From Alphaproteobacteria bacterium (GTDB taxonomy: Bacteria > Pseudomonadota > Alphaproteobacteria > RF32 > CAG-239): a DNA stretch of 64,000 bases. This document shows, one piece after another, positions 8,540-15,824 of this stretch (the first letter of the stretch is position 1; every line of letters begins with the position of its first letter). The stretch lies in assembly GCA_900767645.1 (NCBI GenBank), contig CAAFZY010000021.1, positions 1 through 64,000 on the forward strand, read 5' to 3'. The position numbers and the translations under genes are program-made. Below the pieces are notes generated by a model that made no database searches, had not been told where the DNA came from, and saw only the letters and a list, made by a program, of their open reading frames with translations.

Positions 8540-9433
8540 CTAAATATGTTTTTGCTCCTTAAAATCAGGCAGTAAAACCGGTGCAATACCGGCAAAAATA
8601 ATTAACATACCGATAAATTGCACCATATCGGCTTGTTCATGTAAAAAGATGAAAGAAAAGAATATCGTAAAAATCGGCATGGTATAATATATGGCTCCGG
8701 CGGCGACAGCCCCGATTTTTTGAATGGCAATATCCCAAAACAAATATGCCAAAAATGAATTGATTATACCTAAAATTAATAACACAATCCACACTGTGTA
8801 TGACCAGTCGGCAATTTTATTTAATGAAAATTCGCTTACGGCGGGCGGCAAAAAGGCGAGGGCGCATAAAATGACGGTGGCAAACAACATAGATATGGTG
8901 TGTACGTTTTCCGGAATACGTTTTTGCAACACGGCATAAATTGCAAACAACAAGGCTGAACCCAACATATAAATATCGCCATCTACAAATTTGAATGTAG
9001 ACAATGAGTTAAAATTGCCATTTAAGATTATCATCAAGACTCCGAAAACGGTGACGATTATTCCGGTAATTTGCGCGGCGGAAATTTTTTGTCCCGATAT
9101 GAAAATTAAAAATATCGGTCCCAAAATGCTGATTAACGACATATTGGTGGCCGATGCGGTGTATCCGGCGTGATATACCAACAGGTTAAGTCCGCCGGTT
9201 CCGGTTGCCGCCATTAAAATCAAAAGCTTCCAGTGTGATAAAATCGCTTTATATTCAGCCTTGAAATTTTTATAGCAAAACGGCAGCATTATAATAAAAG
9301 CAAAAAACCAACGATAAAACGAAATTTCTGCCGGCGTTACCGCTCCCGCCAGATATTTGGAATAAATTAAGTTTAAGCTCCACATCATAACCGTAAAAAA
9401 GGCCAAAATATACCCGCTTATAAGGCTTTTCAT
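8540..9433 (-). CDS. EamA/DMT-family transporter
   Basis: The 297-residue inner-membrane protein has about ten hydrophobic helices in two EamA-type halves, as in drug/metabolite transporters that export amino acids or metabolites. Family features include the early MWSLNLIYSKYL, a half-repeat near residue 150, and YYTMPIFTIFFSFIFLHE near the C-terminus. The start at 9433 has GGAGA 6 bases upstream; the in-frame ATG at 9457 has none. The substrate cannot be told from sequence. The gap to the left (8311-8539) holds no supported gene. Confidence 0.9.
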   Translation of the reverse strand: MKSLISGYILAFFTVMMWSLNLIYSKYLAGAVTPAEISFYRWFFAFIIMLPFCYKNFKAEYKAILSHWKLLILMAATGTGGLNLLVYHAGYTASATNMSLISILGPIFLIFISGQKISAAQITGIIVTVFGVLMIILNGNFNSLSTFKFVDGDIYMLGSALLFAIYAVLQKRIPENVHTISMLFATVILCALAFLPPAVSEFSLNKIADWSYTVWIVLLILGIINSFLAYLFWDIAIQKIGAVAAGAIYYTMPIFTIFFSFIFLHEQADMVQFIGMLIIFAGIAPVLLPDFKEQKHI

Positions 9434-9494
9434 ACTTTTCTCCGCAAAAATTTTCATCTGATTTTATGTATGCGCAAAAAAAATATTTTAAAGT

Positions 9495-9520
9495 TGAACT
9501 TTATTTTAACTTAGGTCGTT
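9495..9520 (+). promoter_or_regulatory. ECF-type promoter of the sigma-factor operon
   Basis: TGAAC (9495-9499) and CGTT (9517-9520) are separated by 17 bases. This closely matches the GGAAC-N16/17-CGTT pattern of alphaproteobacterial ECF promoters. It sits 25 bases upstream of the first gene of an operon that encodes an ECF sigma factor, which suggests autoregulation. Confidence 0.6.
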
Positions 9521-9544
9521 ATACCTTAATGTAAGGAGAAAATT

Positions 9545-9799
9545 ATGGAAGAAATTTCAAAACTTATACGAGAGGCGCGCCCGTTATACTTTGCCCGCAA
9601 ACGCCGCCGCAGAGTTATCAAGGCGGTTGTCGGCGGTGTGGCAGGGTTGGCGTTGTTTTTTGCGCTGTTTACACAACAAAAAGCGCAACCGTTGCTGTTT
9701 GACGCATGGACGGAAGAATTGTATATGACTGAAAACGGTTCCGTAATTGAAGATATGGGACTTCCGGTTGACGAGTACGGTTTGTTGATGGTTAGTTGA
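9545..9799 (+). CDS. Small single-pass membrane protein, possible anti-sigma factor
   Basis: The 84-residue protein has a basic cytoplasmic N-terminus with KRRRRR, one membrane helix at about 26-43 and an acidic C-terminal tail predicted in the periplasm. It is not a recognised family. It has an excellent AAGGAG ribosome binding site, and its TGA overlaps the ATG of the ECF sigma gene by one base (TGATG), so the two are translationally coupled. An anti-sigma or sensor role is inferred from position and topology only. It lacks any visible zinc-binding anti-sigma motif, and anti-sigma genes more often follow the sigma gene. Confidence 0.75.
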   Translation: MEEISKLIREARPLYFARKRRRRVIKAVVGGVAGLALFFALFTQQKAQPLLFDAWTEELYMTENGSVIEDMGLPVDEYGLLMVS

Positions 9800-10302
9800 T
9801 GAAAGATATTATTGAACAAAATAAAAAATATGTTCGCGCGGTTATCCGCAAGTTTACCGGCTCTTTAAACGAAGATTTGGAGCAGGAAGTGTATATCAAA
9901 ACATGGCAGAATATGCCCAAATACAATGAACAGGGCAAATTTAAGCAATGGATATGCACTTTAACCGCCAATCTGTGCCGCGACTATTTTCGCTCCGGCG
10001 AATATCAACGGCAAATGCGTAGCGAAAGCGATGAGCATATTGATGAAATGCGCACCGAATCTACTCTGCCGGAAGAAGTTATAGACGCCAAAATGCGGCA
10101 AAAAATTATCTTAAAAGCAGTTGATGCCCTGCCGCGTCAGTTGCGAGAGGTGATAGTTTTGTTTGAATTTGAAGATTATTCGCAAGAGCAAATTGCCGCC
10201 AAATTACATATTCCGCTCGGAACCGTAAAATCGCGACTGTTTAACGCCCGTAAACAACTTGCAGATAAGTTGAGTTTTTTAAAGGAGAAGAAAGATGAAT
10301 AA
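9799..10302 (+). CDS. ECF-family RNA polymerase sigma factor
   Basis: The 167-residue protein contains sigma region 2 (about residues 5-70, with the DLEQEVYIKTWQ helix and FKQWICTLTANLCRDYFR) and region 4 (about 110-160, with ALPRQLREV and the helix-turn-helix GTVKSRLFNARKQL). No regions 1 or 3 are present, which defines an ECF factor. The start at 9799 shares a base with the preceding stop. A matching ECF-type promoter precedes the operon, and the next gene encodes a periplasmic Spy/CpxP-like protein, suggesting an envelope-stress regulon. Confidence 0.92.
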   Translation: MKDIIEQNKKYVRAVIRKFTGSLNEDLEQEVYIKTWQNMPKYNEQGKFKQWICTLTANLCRDYFRSGEYQRQMRSESDEHIDEMRTESTLPEEVIDAKMRQKIILKAVDALPRQLREVIVLFEFEDYSQEQIAAKLHIPLGTVKSRLFNARKQLADKLSFLKEKKDE

Positions 10303-10780
10303 ACAATTTTTTTGCGGAGCTTTGGCAATCGGGGTTTTGCTTGCCGGAACAGCCATGGCGCAAAAGCCGCTGGCGTTAGGCGAGGCGCCGCAGGTTGAGC
10401 AGATTCAAAAGCGTAAATTTGATAAAGAACATCACGAGAAAATGGCTAAACGTTTGGCCGATAAGCTGAATTTGACGAACGAACAGCAACAAAAAGCCGA
10501 GCAAATCCGTAAATCAGGGCAGGCTAAAATCAAACCGTTGCTTGATGAAATGATGGAACTGCGGCAAAAAATAGATAAAGAACGCCGTGCTAATATGAAA
10601 GAATTTGAAAATATTTTGACTCCGGAGCAAAAAACGGCATTTGAAAAGCTTAAAGCCGAAGACAAAGCAAAATTCCGCAAACAGATGCAAAAACGCGTGG
10701 ATAAGCGCCGCGGTGACGATATGCTTCCGCCGCCACCACCGGAAGGAGCTATATTACCGCCTCCGCCGATGGACGATTAA
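10295..10780 (+). CDS. Periplasmic LTxxQ (Spy/CpxP-like) protein
   Basis: The 161-residue protein has a signal peptide with likely cleavage after AMA at residue 22. A charged helical region follows with two LTxxQ-type motifs (LTNEQQQKAEQI near 50 and LTPEQKTAFEKL near 110). The tail is a polyproline stretch. Spy/CpxP proteins are periplasmic chaperones or stress sensors. AAAGGAG lies 9 bases before the start, and the gene overlaps the sigma-factor gene by 8 bases. It could be an envelope-stress effector or act on the sigma-factor system itself; the sequence does not decide. Confidence 0.82.
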   Translation: MNKQFFCGALAIGVLLAGTAMAQKPLALGEAPQVEQIQKRKFDKEHHEKMAKRLADKLNLTNEQQQKAEQIRKSGQAKIKPLLDEMMELRQKIDKERRANMKEFENILTPEQKTAFEKLKAEDKAKFRKQMQKRVDKRRGDDMLPPPPPEGAILPPPPMDD

Positions 10781-10783
10781 ATT

Positions 10784-10818
10784 AAAAAGCGCCGAAACAA
10801 TTCGGCGCTTTGCATTTT
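10784..10818. terminator. Terminator between the ECF operon and the convergent hydrolase gene
   Basis: AAAGCGCCGAA and TTCGGCGCTTT form an 11-bp stem with an ACAA loop, followed by TGCATTTTTA. The A-rich 5' side lets it also work for the convergent gene on the minus strand. Confidence 0.85.
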
Positions 10819-10834
10819 TAAATTGCTCTAAAAA

Positions 10835-11575
10835 TTAAATCAGGCTGTCAAGAGCCGATAAAATTTCTTTAATGTCAGAATCGGTGTTCAGGCGGTGATT
10901 GCTGCCTTTAAGCAGTTTTACCATAACTTCTTGCCCCTGAATTTTTTCAGCGATTTTAAGCGCTTTCGGCCAATAAACCGAATCATCTTCCATACCCTGA
11001 ATCAAAACTGTTTTGCAGTTGATGCCGATATACGGCTTGTCAAGCATTAAGTTTTGATTGCCGGTATCAATAAGTTGCTGTGTGATTACAATTTTGAAAC
11101 CTTCGTCGTCCATCACCAGCTTGCCGGTGTTTTCAAGTTCTTGCTTTTGCGCTTCGGTCACATAGTCGGCGTTATCTTTGGTAAAATCGGGCGCGGCGGC
11201 CAAACCTAAAATTCCGCACACGCGTTCAGGGCGCAAAGTTGCCGCTTTTAAGCTGAGCCAACCGCCGAGCGAGGCGCCGGCTAAAATGATTTTGCCGGAC
11301 AGACTGTCAATAATTTCCAACAGTTGCTCTTTCCAAATATTAAAATCTGCTTTTTCAATATTGGCGGCGTCAGAACCGTGTCCGGCAAGTTCATAACGAT
11401 AAAACGAAATATTGTGTTTTGCGCACCATTCTTTTATTTCATCAGGCTTGCGTCCCCACGGGTCGGCGCAAAATCCGTGCGTGTAGACTAAAGTAATTTC
11501 TGTATTATTGGAAAAATCTGCTTGAATATACTCAAAATCAGTTGTAAAACCATTAGAAAAAGTGTGCTTTTGCAT
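10835..11575 (-). CDS. Alpha/beta hydrolase
   Basis: The 246-residue cytosolic protein has an alpha/beta hydrolase fold. The nucleophile elbow GASLGG has Ser102; the HG motif of the oxyanion hole is at THGF (about 33); a later acid lies in GMEDDSVY (about 197) and the catalytic histidine in SNHRL (about 227). The overall pattern resembles small carboxylesterases or ABHD10-type thioesterases. It is a single gene convergent with the ECF operon. The substrate is unknown. Confidence 0.85.
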   Translation of the reverse strand: MQKHTFSNGFTTDFEYIQADFSNNTEITLVYTHGFCADPWGRKPDEIKEWCAKHNISFYRYELAGHGSDAANIEKADFNIWKEQLLEIIDSLSGKIILAGASLGGWLSLKAATLRPERVCGILGLAAAPDFTKDNADYVTEAQKQELENTGKLVMDDEGFKIVITQQLIDTGNQNLMLDKPYIGINCKTVLIQGMEDDSVYWPKALKIAEKIQGQEVMVKLLKGSNHRLNTDSDIKEILSALDSLI

Positions 11576-11622
11576 ATAAAATAACTCCGTTAATTAAAAT
11601 TAAGAGGGATTGTATAATCAAA

Positions 11623-12777
11623 ATGGAAAAAAATAAAGATAAAAAACCTGTTGTTCTGCAAGTTTTGCCGGAACTTAATCAGGGGGGTGTTGAAATCGGC
11701 ACCATTGAAATTGCCACCGCATTGCAAGAACATGGAATTTCTAATTTTGTGGCATCGGCCGGCGGACGTTTGGCATATAATCTTGACCGTATAAAAGTTC
11801 CGCATTTTACATTGCCGCTTAAAACCAAAAATCCGTTTAAATTATGGCTTAATTATCGCCGTCTGGTTAAAATAATCAAAGAAAACGGCATTAATATCGT
11901 GCATGCCCGCTCGCGCGCGCCGGCATGGAGTGCTTATTGGGCGGCTAAAAAAACCGGAGCTAAGTTTTTAACCACTTTTCACGGTACTTACGGTTTAAGC
12001 CCCAAATGGATTAAAAAATATTATAACCGCGTTATGACATACGGTGATTTGGTAATTGCCGTTTCTAATCACATCAAAAAACACATTTTGAAAAATTATG
12101 ATTGCGATGAAAAAAAGATTCGTTTGATTCACCGCTGCGTTAATATGGAAAAATTTGATGTGAACAAAATGACGGCTGAACGTATGATTAAGCTTATGGA
12201 AGAGTATCATTTACCTGAAGATAAACCGATTATCCTGCTTATCGGGCGTTTGACCCGTTGGAAGGGACAGCGCCTGATGATTGACGCTTTGGCAAAAATT
12301 AAAGATTCTGATTATTTTTGCGTGTTTGTCGGCGATGATCAAGGGCGTGATTATTATACTCAAGAATTAAAAGAAACAATCAGCGCTCAAGGGCTTGACG
12401 GTCGTTTTGCCTTTATTCGCAATGTTACCGATGTTCCTGCCATGATGATGATTTCAGATGTTGTGGTTTCAGCCTCAACCGAGCCGGAAGCCTTCGGGCG
12501 TATTGCCGCAGAAGGCGAGGCTATGGGACGTATCGTGATTGCTTCAAATATCGGCGGTTCGCTCGAAAACATCAAAGACGGCGTTACAGGTCGACTTTTT
12601 GCCAGCGGCGATGCCGACGCTCTGGCTGAAGCCTTGAAATGGGCTTTAAACCTCACTACTGAAGAACGTGAGAAAATCGGTGCGGCTGCAATTGAATATG
12701 TTAAACAAAATTTCACAAAAGAAATTATGTGTGATAAAACTATTGCAGTTTATCAAGAATTGATTAATATGGACTAG
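11623..12777 (+). CDS. GT4-family glycosyltransferase
   Basis: The 384-residue protein has the GT-B fold of family 4 glycosyltransferases. It begins with a Rossmann-like strand and the glycine-rich NQGGVE loop, has GRLTRWKGQ in the C-terminal domain and carries the EPEAFGRIAAEGEAMG nucleotide-sugar motif. No membrane segment is evident. Such enzymes add sugars during LPS or capsule assembly. The product is not identifiable here because no LPS genes surround it. A GAGGG element lies upstream of the start, and thrS follows after 30 bases. Confidence 0.9.
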   Translation: MEKNKDKKPVVLQVLPELNQGGVEIGTIEIATALQEHGISNFVASAGGRLAYNLDRIKVPHFTLPLKTKNPFKLWLNYRRLVKIIKENGINIVHARSRAPAWSAYWAAKKTGAKFLTTFHGTYGLSPKWIKKYYNRVMTYGDLVIAVSNHIKKHILKNYDCDEKKIRLIHRCVNMEKFDVNKMTAERMIKLMEEYHLPEDKPIILLIGRLTRWKGQRLMIDALAKIKDSDYFCVFVGDDQGRDYYTQELKETISAQGLDGRFAFIRNVTDVPAMMMISDVVVSASTEPEAFGRIAAEGEAMGRIVIASNIGGSLENIKDGVTGRLFASGDADALAEALKWALNLTTEEREKIGAAAIEYVKQNFTKEIMCDKTIAVYQELINMD

Positions 12778-12807
12778 TTACAAATTTTTAAAGAAAAGAG
12801 GAAAATA

Positions 12808-14739
12808 ATGGTTAATATCAAGTTGCCTGACGGCAGTGTGATGAAAATGGAAAATGGCGCTAACGGTTATGATGTTGCCGCCAAAATCAGTGCGGGTTTG
12901 GCTAAAGCCGCATTGGCAGTTAAAGTTAATGATAAATTACAAGACTTAACAACTCCGATCACAACCGATGCAACAGTAACCGTTATTACCGCCAAAGATA
13001 AAGACGGATTACACATTTTGCGTCACTCGGCTTCACACATTATGGCGGAAGCAGTTAAAGAATTGTGGCCTGATGTTCAGGTTACAATCGGTCCTGCCAT
13101 TGATAACGGTTTTTACTATGACTTTTCGCGTAAAGAACCGTTCACTACTGAAGATTTTGCTAAAATTGAAGCCAAAATGCATGAAATTGTTAAACGCGAT
13201 GAAAAAATTGAGCGTTTTGTGTTGCCACGTAATGAAGCGGTTAAATTCTTTACCGATAAAGGCGAACATTATAAAGCTGAAATTATTAATGATTTGCCTG
13301 AAGATGAGGTTATATCGCTTTATAAGCAAGGAGATTTTACTGACTTGTGCCGCGGGCCGCACGTTCCGTCAACCGCTAAAGTAGGCGATGCCTTTAAGTT
13401 AATGAAGGTTGCCGGCGCATATTGGCGCGGCGATTCCAACAATGAAATGCTGCAGCGTATTTATGCTACCGCTTGGGCTGACAAAAAAGACCTTAAAGCT
13501 TATTTGGATATGCTTGAAGAGGCGGCTAAGCGCGATCACCGTAAATTGGGGCGTGAAATGGATTTGTTCCATTTTGAACCTGAATATGCCCCCGGCGCGG
13601 TTTTCTGGCACGATAAAGGCTATAAAATTTATCGTAAGTTGATTGAATATATGCGCAATCGTCAGGAAAATAACGGCTATACCGAAGTTTCAACTCCGCG
13701 CGTTATGGACAGATGTTTATGGGAAATTTCCGGTCACTGGGATAAGTATGGCGCGCATAACTACTCCGGTCAAACTGAAGATAAAAAGTGGTTCTGTATT
13801 AAACCGATGAACTGCCCCGGCGGATTGCTGATTTACAAACAAGGCATCAAGTCGTACCGTGATTTACCGTTGCGTATTGCCGAATTTGGTAAAGTAAACC
13901 GTTATGAGGCTTCGGGCGCCTTAATGGGCTTGATGCGCGTGCGTGAATTTACACAAGATGATGCGCACATTTTCTGCACTCCGGAACAAATGGAAGAAGA
14001 ATGCATCACCACTTTGAAACTGATTTTGGATATTTACAAAGATTTCGGCTTTGAAGATGTTAAAATTTATCTTTCAACACGTCCGGACAGCATTTATCGT
14101 ATCGGCTCAGATGAAATTTGGGATTTGTGCGAAAACTCATTGGCTAATGCCTTAACCTCGCATGGTTACAAGTATGAAATCAATCCGGGTGAGGGTGCGT
14201 TTTACGGTCCTAAACTTGAATTTATTTTGAAAGACGCTATCGGTCGTGAATGGCAATGCGGCACTATTCAGGTTGATATGAACTTACCGGAACGTTTTGA
14301 TATTTCATACATCGGCGAAGATGGTGAAAAACACCGTCCGGTAATGTTGCACCGCGCTTTGTTCGGCTCAATTGAACGCTTTTTGGGTATTTTAATTGAA
14401 AATCACGCCGGACGTTTGCCGTTGTGGCTTTCGCCGGAACAAGTTGTGGTTATGCCGATTGTAAGTGATTTTGACGATTATGCGGCTGAAGTTGCCAAAG
14501 AACTCCGCAAAGCCGGATTGAGCGCTAAAACCGATTTGCGTAATGAAAAAATCAATTACAAGATTCGCGAACACTCTTTGGCTAAAATACCGGTAATTGC
14601 CGTTGTCGGCGCCAAAGAAAAAGAAAACCGCACGGTTACGGTTCGTCGCCTTGGCTCTGAAAAGCAAGAAGTTGTTAAACTTGCTGATTTTGTTAAGGCT
14701 TTGGCAGCGGAAGCAACCATGCCGCACCTTGGCGAATAA
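12808..14739 (+). CDS. thrS: Threonine-tRNA ligase
   Basis: ThrRS charges tRNA-Thr and edits mis-charged serine. The 643-residue protein has the full domain order: TGS domain (about 1-62), editing domain with HSASH (His73, His77) and DLCRGPH, class II catalytic core with the motif 2 region around MRVREFTQDDAHIFC, and a C-terminal anticodon-binding domain. The length is typical. AGAGGAAAATA precedes the start. The transcript ends at a strong hairpin at 14756. Confidence 0.98.
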   Translation: MVNIKLPDGSVMKMENGANGYDVAAKISAGLAKAALAVKVNDKLQDLTTPITTDATVTVITAKDKDGLHILRHSASHIMAEAVKELWPDVQVTIGPAIDNGFYYDFSRKEPFTTEDFAKIEAKMHEIVKRDEKIERFVLPRNEAVKFFTDKGEHYKAEIINDLPEDEVISLYKQGDFTDLCRGPHVPSTAKVGDAFKLMKVAGAYWRGDSNNEMLQRIYATAWADKKDLKAYLDMLEEAAKRDHRKLGREMDLFHFEPEYAPGAVFWHDKGYKIYRKLIEYMRNRQENNGYTEVSTPRVMDRCLWEISGHWDKYGAHNYSGQTEDKKWFCIKPMNCPGGLLIYKQGIKSYRDLPLRIAEFGKVNRYEASGALMGLMRVREFTQDDAHIFCTPEQMEEECITTLKLILDIYKDFGFEDVKIYLSTRPDSIYRIGSDEIWDLCENSLANALTSHGYKYEINPGEGAFYGPKLEFILKDAIGREWQCGTIQVDMNLPERFDISYIGEDGEKHRPVMLHRALFGSIERFLGILIENHAGRLPLWLSPEQVVVMPIVSDFDDYAAEVAKELRKAGLSAKTDLRNEKINYKIREHSLAKIPVIAVVGAKEKENRTVTVRRLGSEKQEVVKLADFVKALAAEATMPHLGE

Positions 14740-14755
14740 GCTAAAATAAACAATA

Positions 14756-14795
14756 AAAACCGCCGTTTATGAAAATAAGCGGCGGTTTTGTGTTG
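14756..14795. terminator. Bidirectional terminator between thrS and the pseudopilin gene
   Basis: AAAACCGCCG and CGGCGGTTTT base-pair, and inner pairs extend the stem to 15 bp closing on a GAAA tetraloop. A T-rich stretch follows on the plus strand and T5 on the minus strand, so it serves both convergent genes. Confidence 0.85.
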
Positions 14796-14796
14796 C

Positions 14797-15636
14797 TTAA
14801 GCCTTAAAGAAAATGAAAAAAGAACATCTGCTTTCGGAATTACATGATGAGCAAAAATCATCAATTTCTTTAACTCCGACATCTCGCAATTTGGTGCCGT
14901 TATATTTTGATAAATCACCAAGCAAAATACCGGAATTGACAAATCCGTGAGTTGCATCGCTGTTGCCGGCGCGAATTTGTACTTCATCAATATTTTCGTG
15001 GTTTTCTTTAGCAACCGTAACCGCATTACGGCAAATTTCAATGGAGCGCTGAGAGACGGTATTGTTTACTCTCTCCATATACCAAGCGATAAAATACTCA
15101 CGGTTTTGATATACCGGCTCTAAATAGTATGTAATGCTTATGCTGTTATTAAAAATATCGTATATGCGATTGTTCTTATAAGTCATTCCGTTCGGTATCA
15201 GATTTAATTTGTAAAAAATTTCGGTACTGATTTCATTTTCGGAAAAAGAGCGTGACAAATCAGGCCCGATTTGAATAGCGCTGTTAATTAAGCTGTTAAA
15301 CGATTCCGAAAATTTGTTAAGTTTGTACTTGAACATCGCCTTGCTGTAACCTGCAATCGCCCCGACAGATAAAACTCCAATAATGGCCAGAACGCCGAGC
15401 ATTTCAACCATAGACCGACCGGCACACAAGCCGTCATTCTCAAACTTGACCCGATAATCTGCCCCCTCACTGTCATTATCGGGCTTGACCCGATAATCCA
15501 GGTGGGACAAATTAGCTACTTGGTTTGACCTGGACTCTCCGATCAAGTCGGAGAGTGACAAGGGAGAGGTGAACACCTCTCTTACGTCGGAGCGTGACAA
15601 AGTGTGGTGTAAAAAGCGGCTGAAATTTGATTTCAT
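14797..15636 (-). CDS. Type IV pilin-like protein with repeat-derived N-terminal extension
   Basis: The 279-residue reading frame contains a prepilin-type site: G73, then RSMVEMLG with Glu at +5, and a hydrophobic helix (VLAIIGVLSVGAIAGYS). A variable Cys-containing domain follows. The first 72 residues are far too long for a prepilin leader; much of this part is encoded by palindromic repeats that keep the frame open (with the peptide DYRVKPDND). A TTG at codon 70 would give the normal short leader MCAG, but no good ribosome binding site precedes it. The gene uses the shared leader repeat with GAGGAGA. It may be functional, cryptic or a gene in decay. Confidence 0.75.
   Translation of the reverse strand: MKSNFSRFLHHTLSRSDVREVFTSPLSLSDLIGESRSNQVANLSHLDYRVKPDNDSEGADYRVKFENDGLCAGRSMVEMLGVLAIIGVLSVGAIAGYSKAMFKYKLNKFSESFNSLINSAIQIGPDLSRSFSENEISTEIFYKLNLIPNGMTYKNNRIYDIFNNSISITYYLEPVYQNREYFIAWYMERVNNTVSQRSIEICRNAVTVAKENHENIDEVQIRAGNSDATHGFVNSGILLGDLSKYNGTKLRDVGVKEIDDFCSSCNSESRCSFFIFFKA
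15433..15600. repeat. Cluster of palindromic repeats inserted in frame in a coding region
   Basis: At least three related palindromic units lie here: 15433-15459, 15471-15500 and, in the opposite orientation, 15529-15560; a fragment follows to 15600. Their common plan is CTGGA...TC(G/C)G(G/A)TCAAG...GA(T/G)A(A/G)TGACA, a self-complementary arm pair around TCAAG. This resembles the dispersed palindromic elements of Rickettsiales and other Alphaproteobacteria that can sit inside genes. They occupy the N-terminal part of the pseudopilin frame without a stop codon. Confidence 0.75.
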
Positions 15637-15640
15637 ATTA

Positions 15641-15730
15641 AAAATCTCCTCAAAAAGTTAATTCTGAAAAGATTTTAGCTCGCGTTTTTTTTTTGCAATA
15701 TTTACGAGTCCGTGCTGTGTATAAGTTGTA
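15641..15730 (-). repeat. Pseudopilin leader repeat, copy 2
   Basis: On the minus strand this 90-base segment differs from copy 3 (29215-29306) at about 5 positions and from copy 1 (1-92) at about 4. It holds TTGCAA and TAAAAT boxes with an A10 tract between them (apparent spacer 15 bases) and ends in GAGGAGA. It is both the likely promoter and the ribosome binding site of the pseudopilin gene at 14797. Confidence 0.85.
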
Positions 15731-15763
15731 ATAACCACCACGACAGCTATGCTGTTTTAAAGC

Positions 15764-15800
15764 TGAAAAATCCCCGAATGCGCGAGACAGACGAGGACTT
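15764..15800 (-). terminator. Terminator after argS
   Basis: On the minus strand AGTCCTCG pairs with CGGGGATT (8 bp with two wobble pairs), followed by T5. It lies 25 bases beyond the argS stop codon. Confidence 0.65.
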
Positions 15801-15824
15801 TTTTATTTCAAATCAATCAGCTGC

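Noticed and set aside
8334..8575. Two overlapping short open frames on opposite strands in the gap after the 113-residue gene
   Set aside because: Neither has a convincing ribosome binding site, the compositions look random, and they exclude each other.
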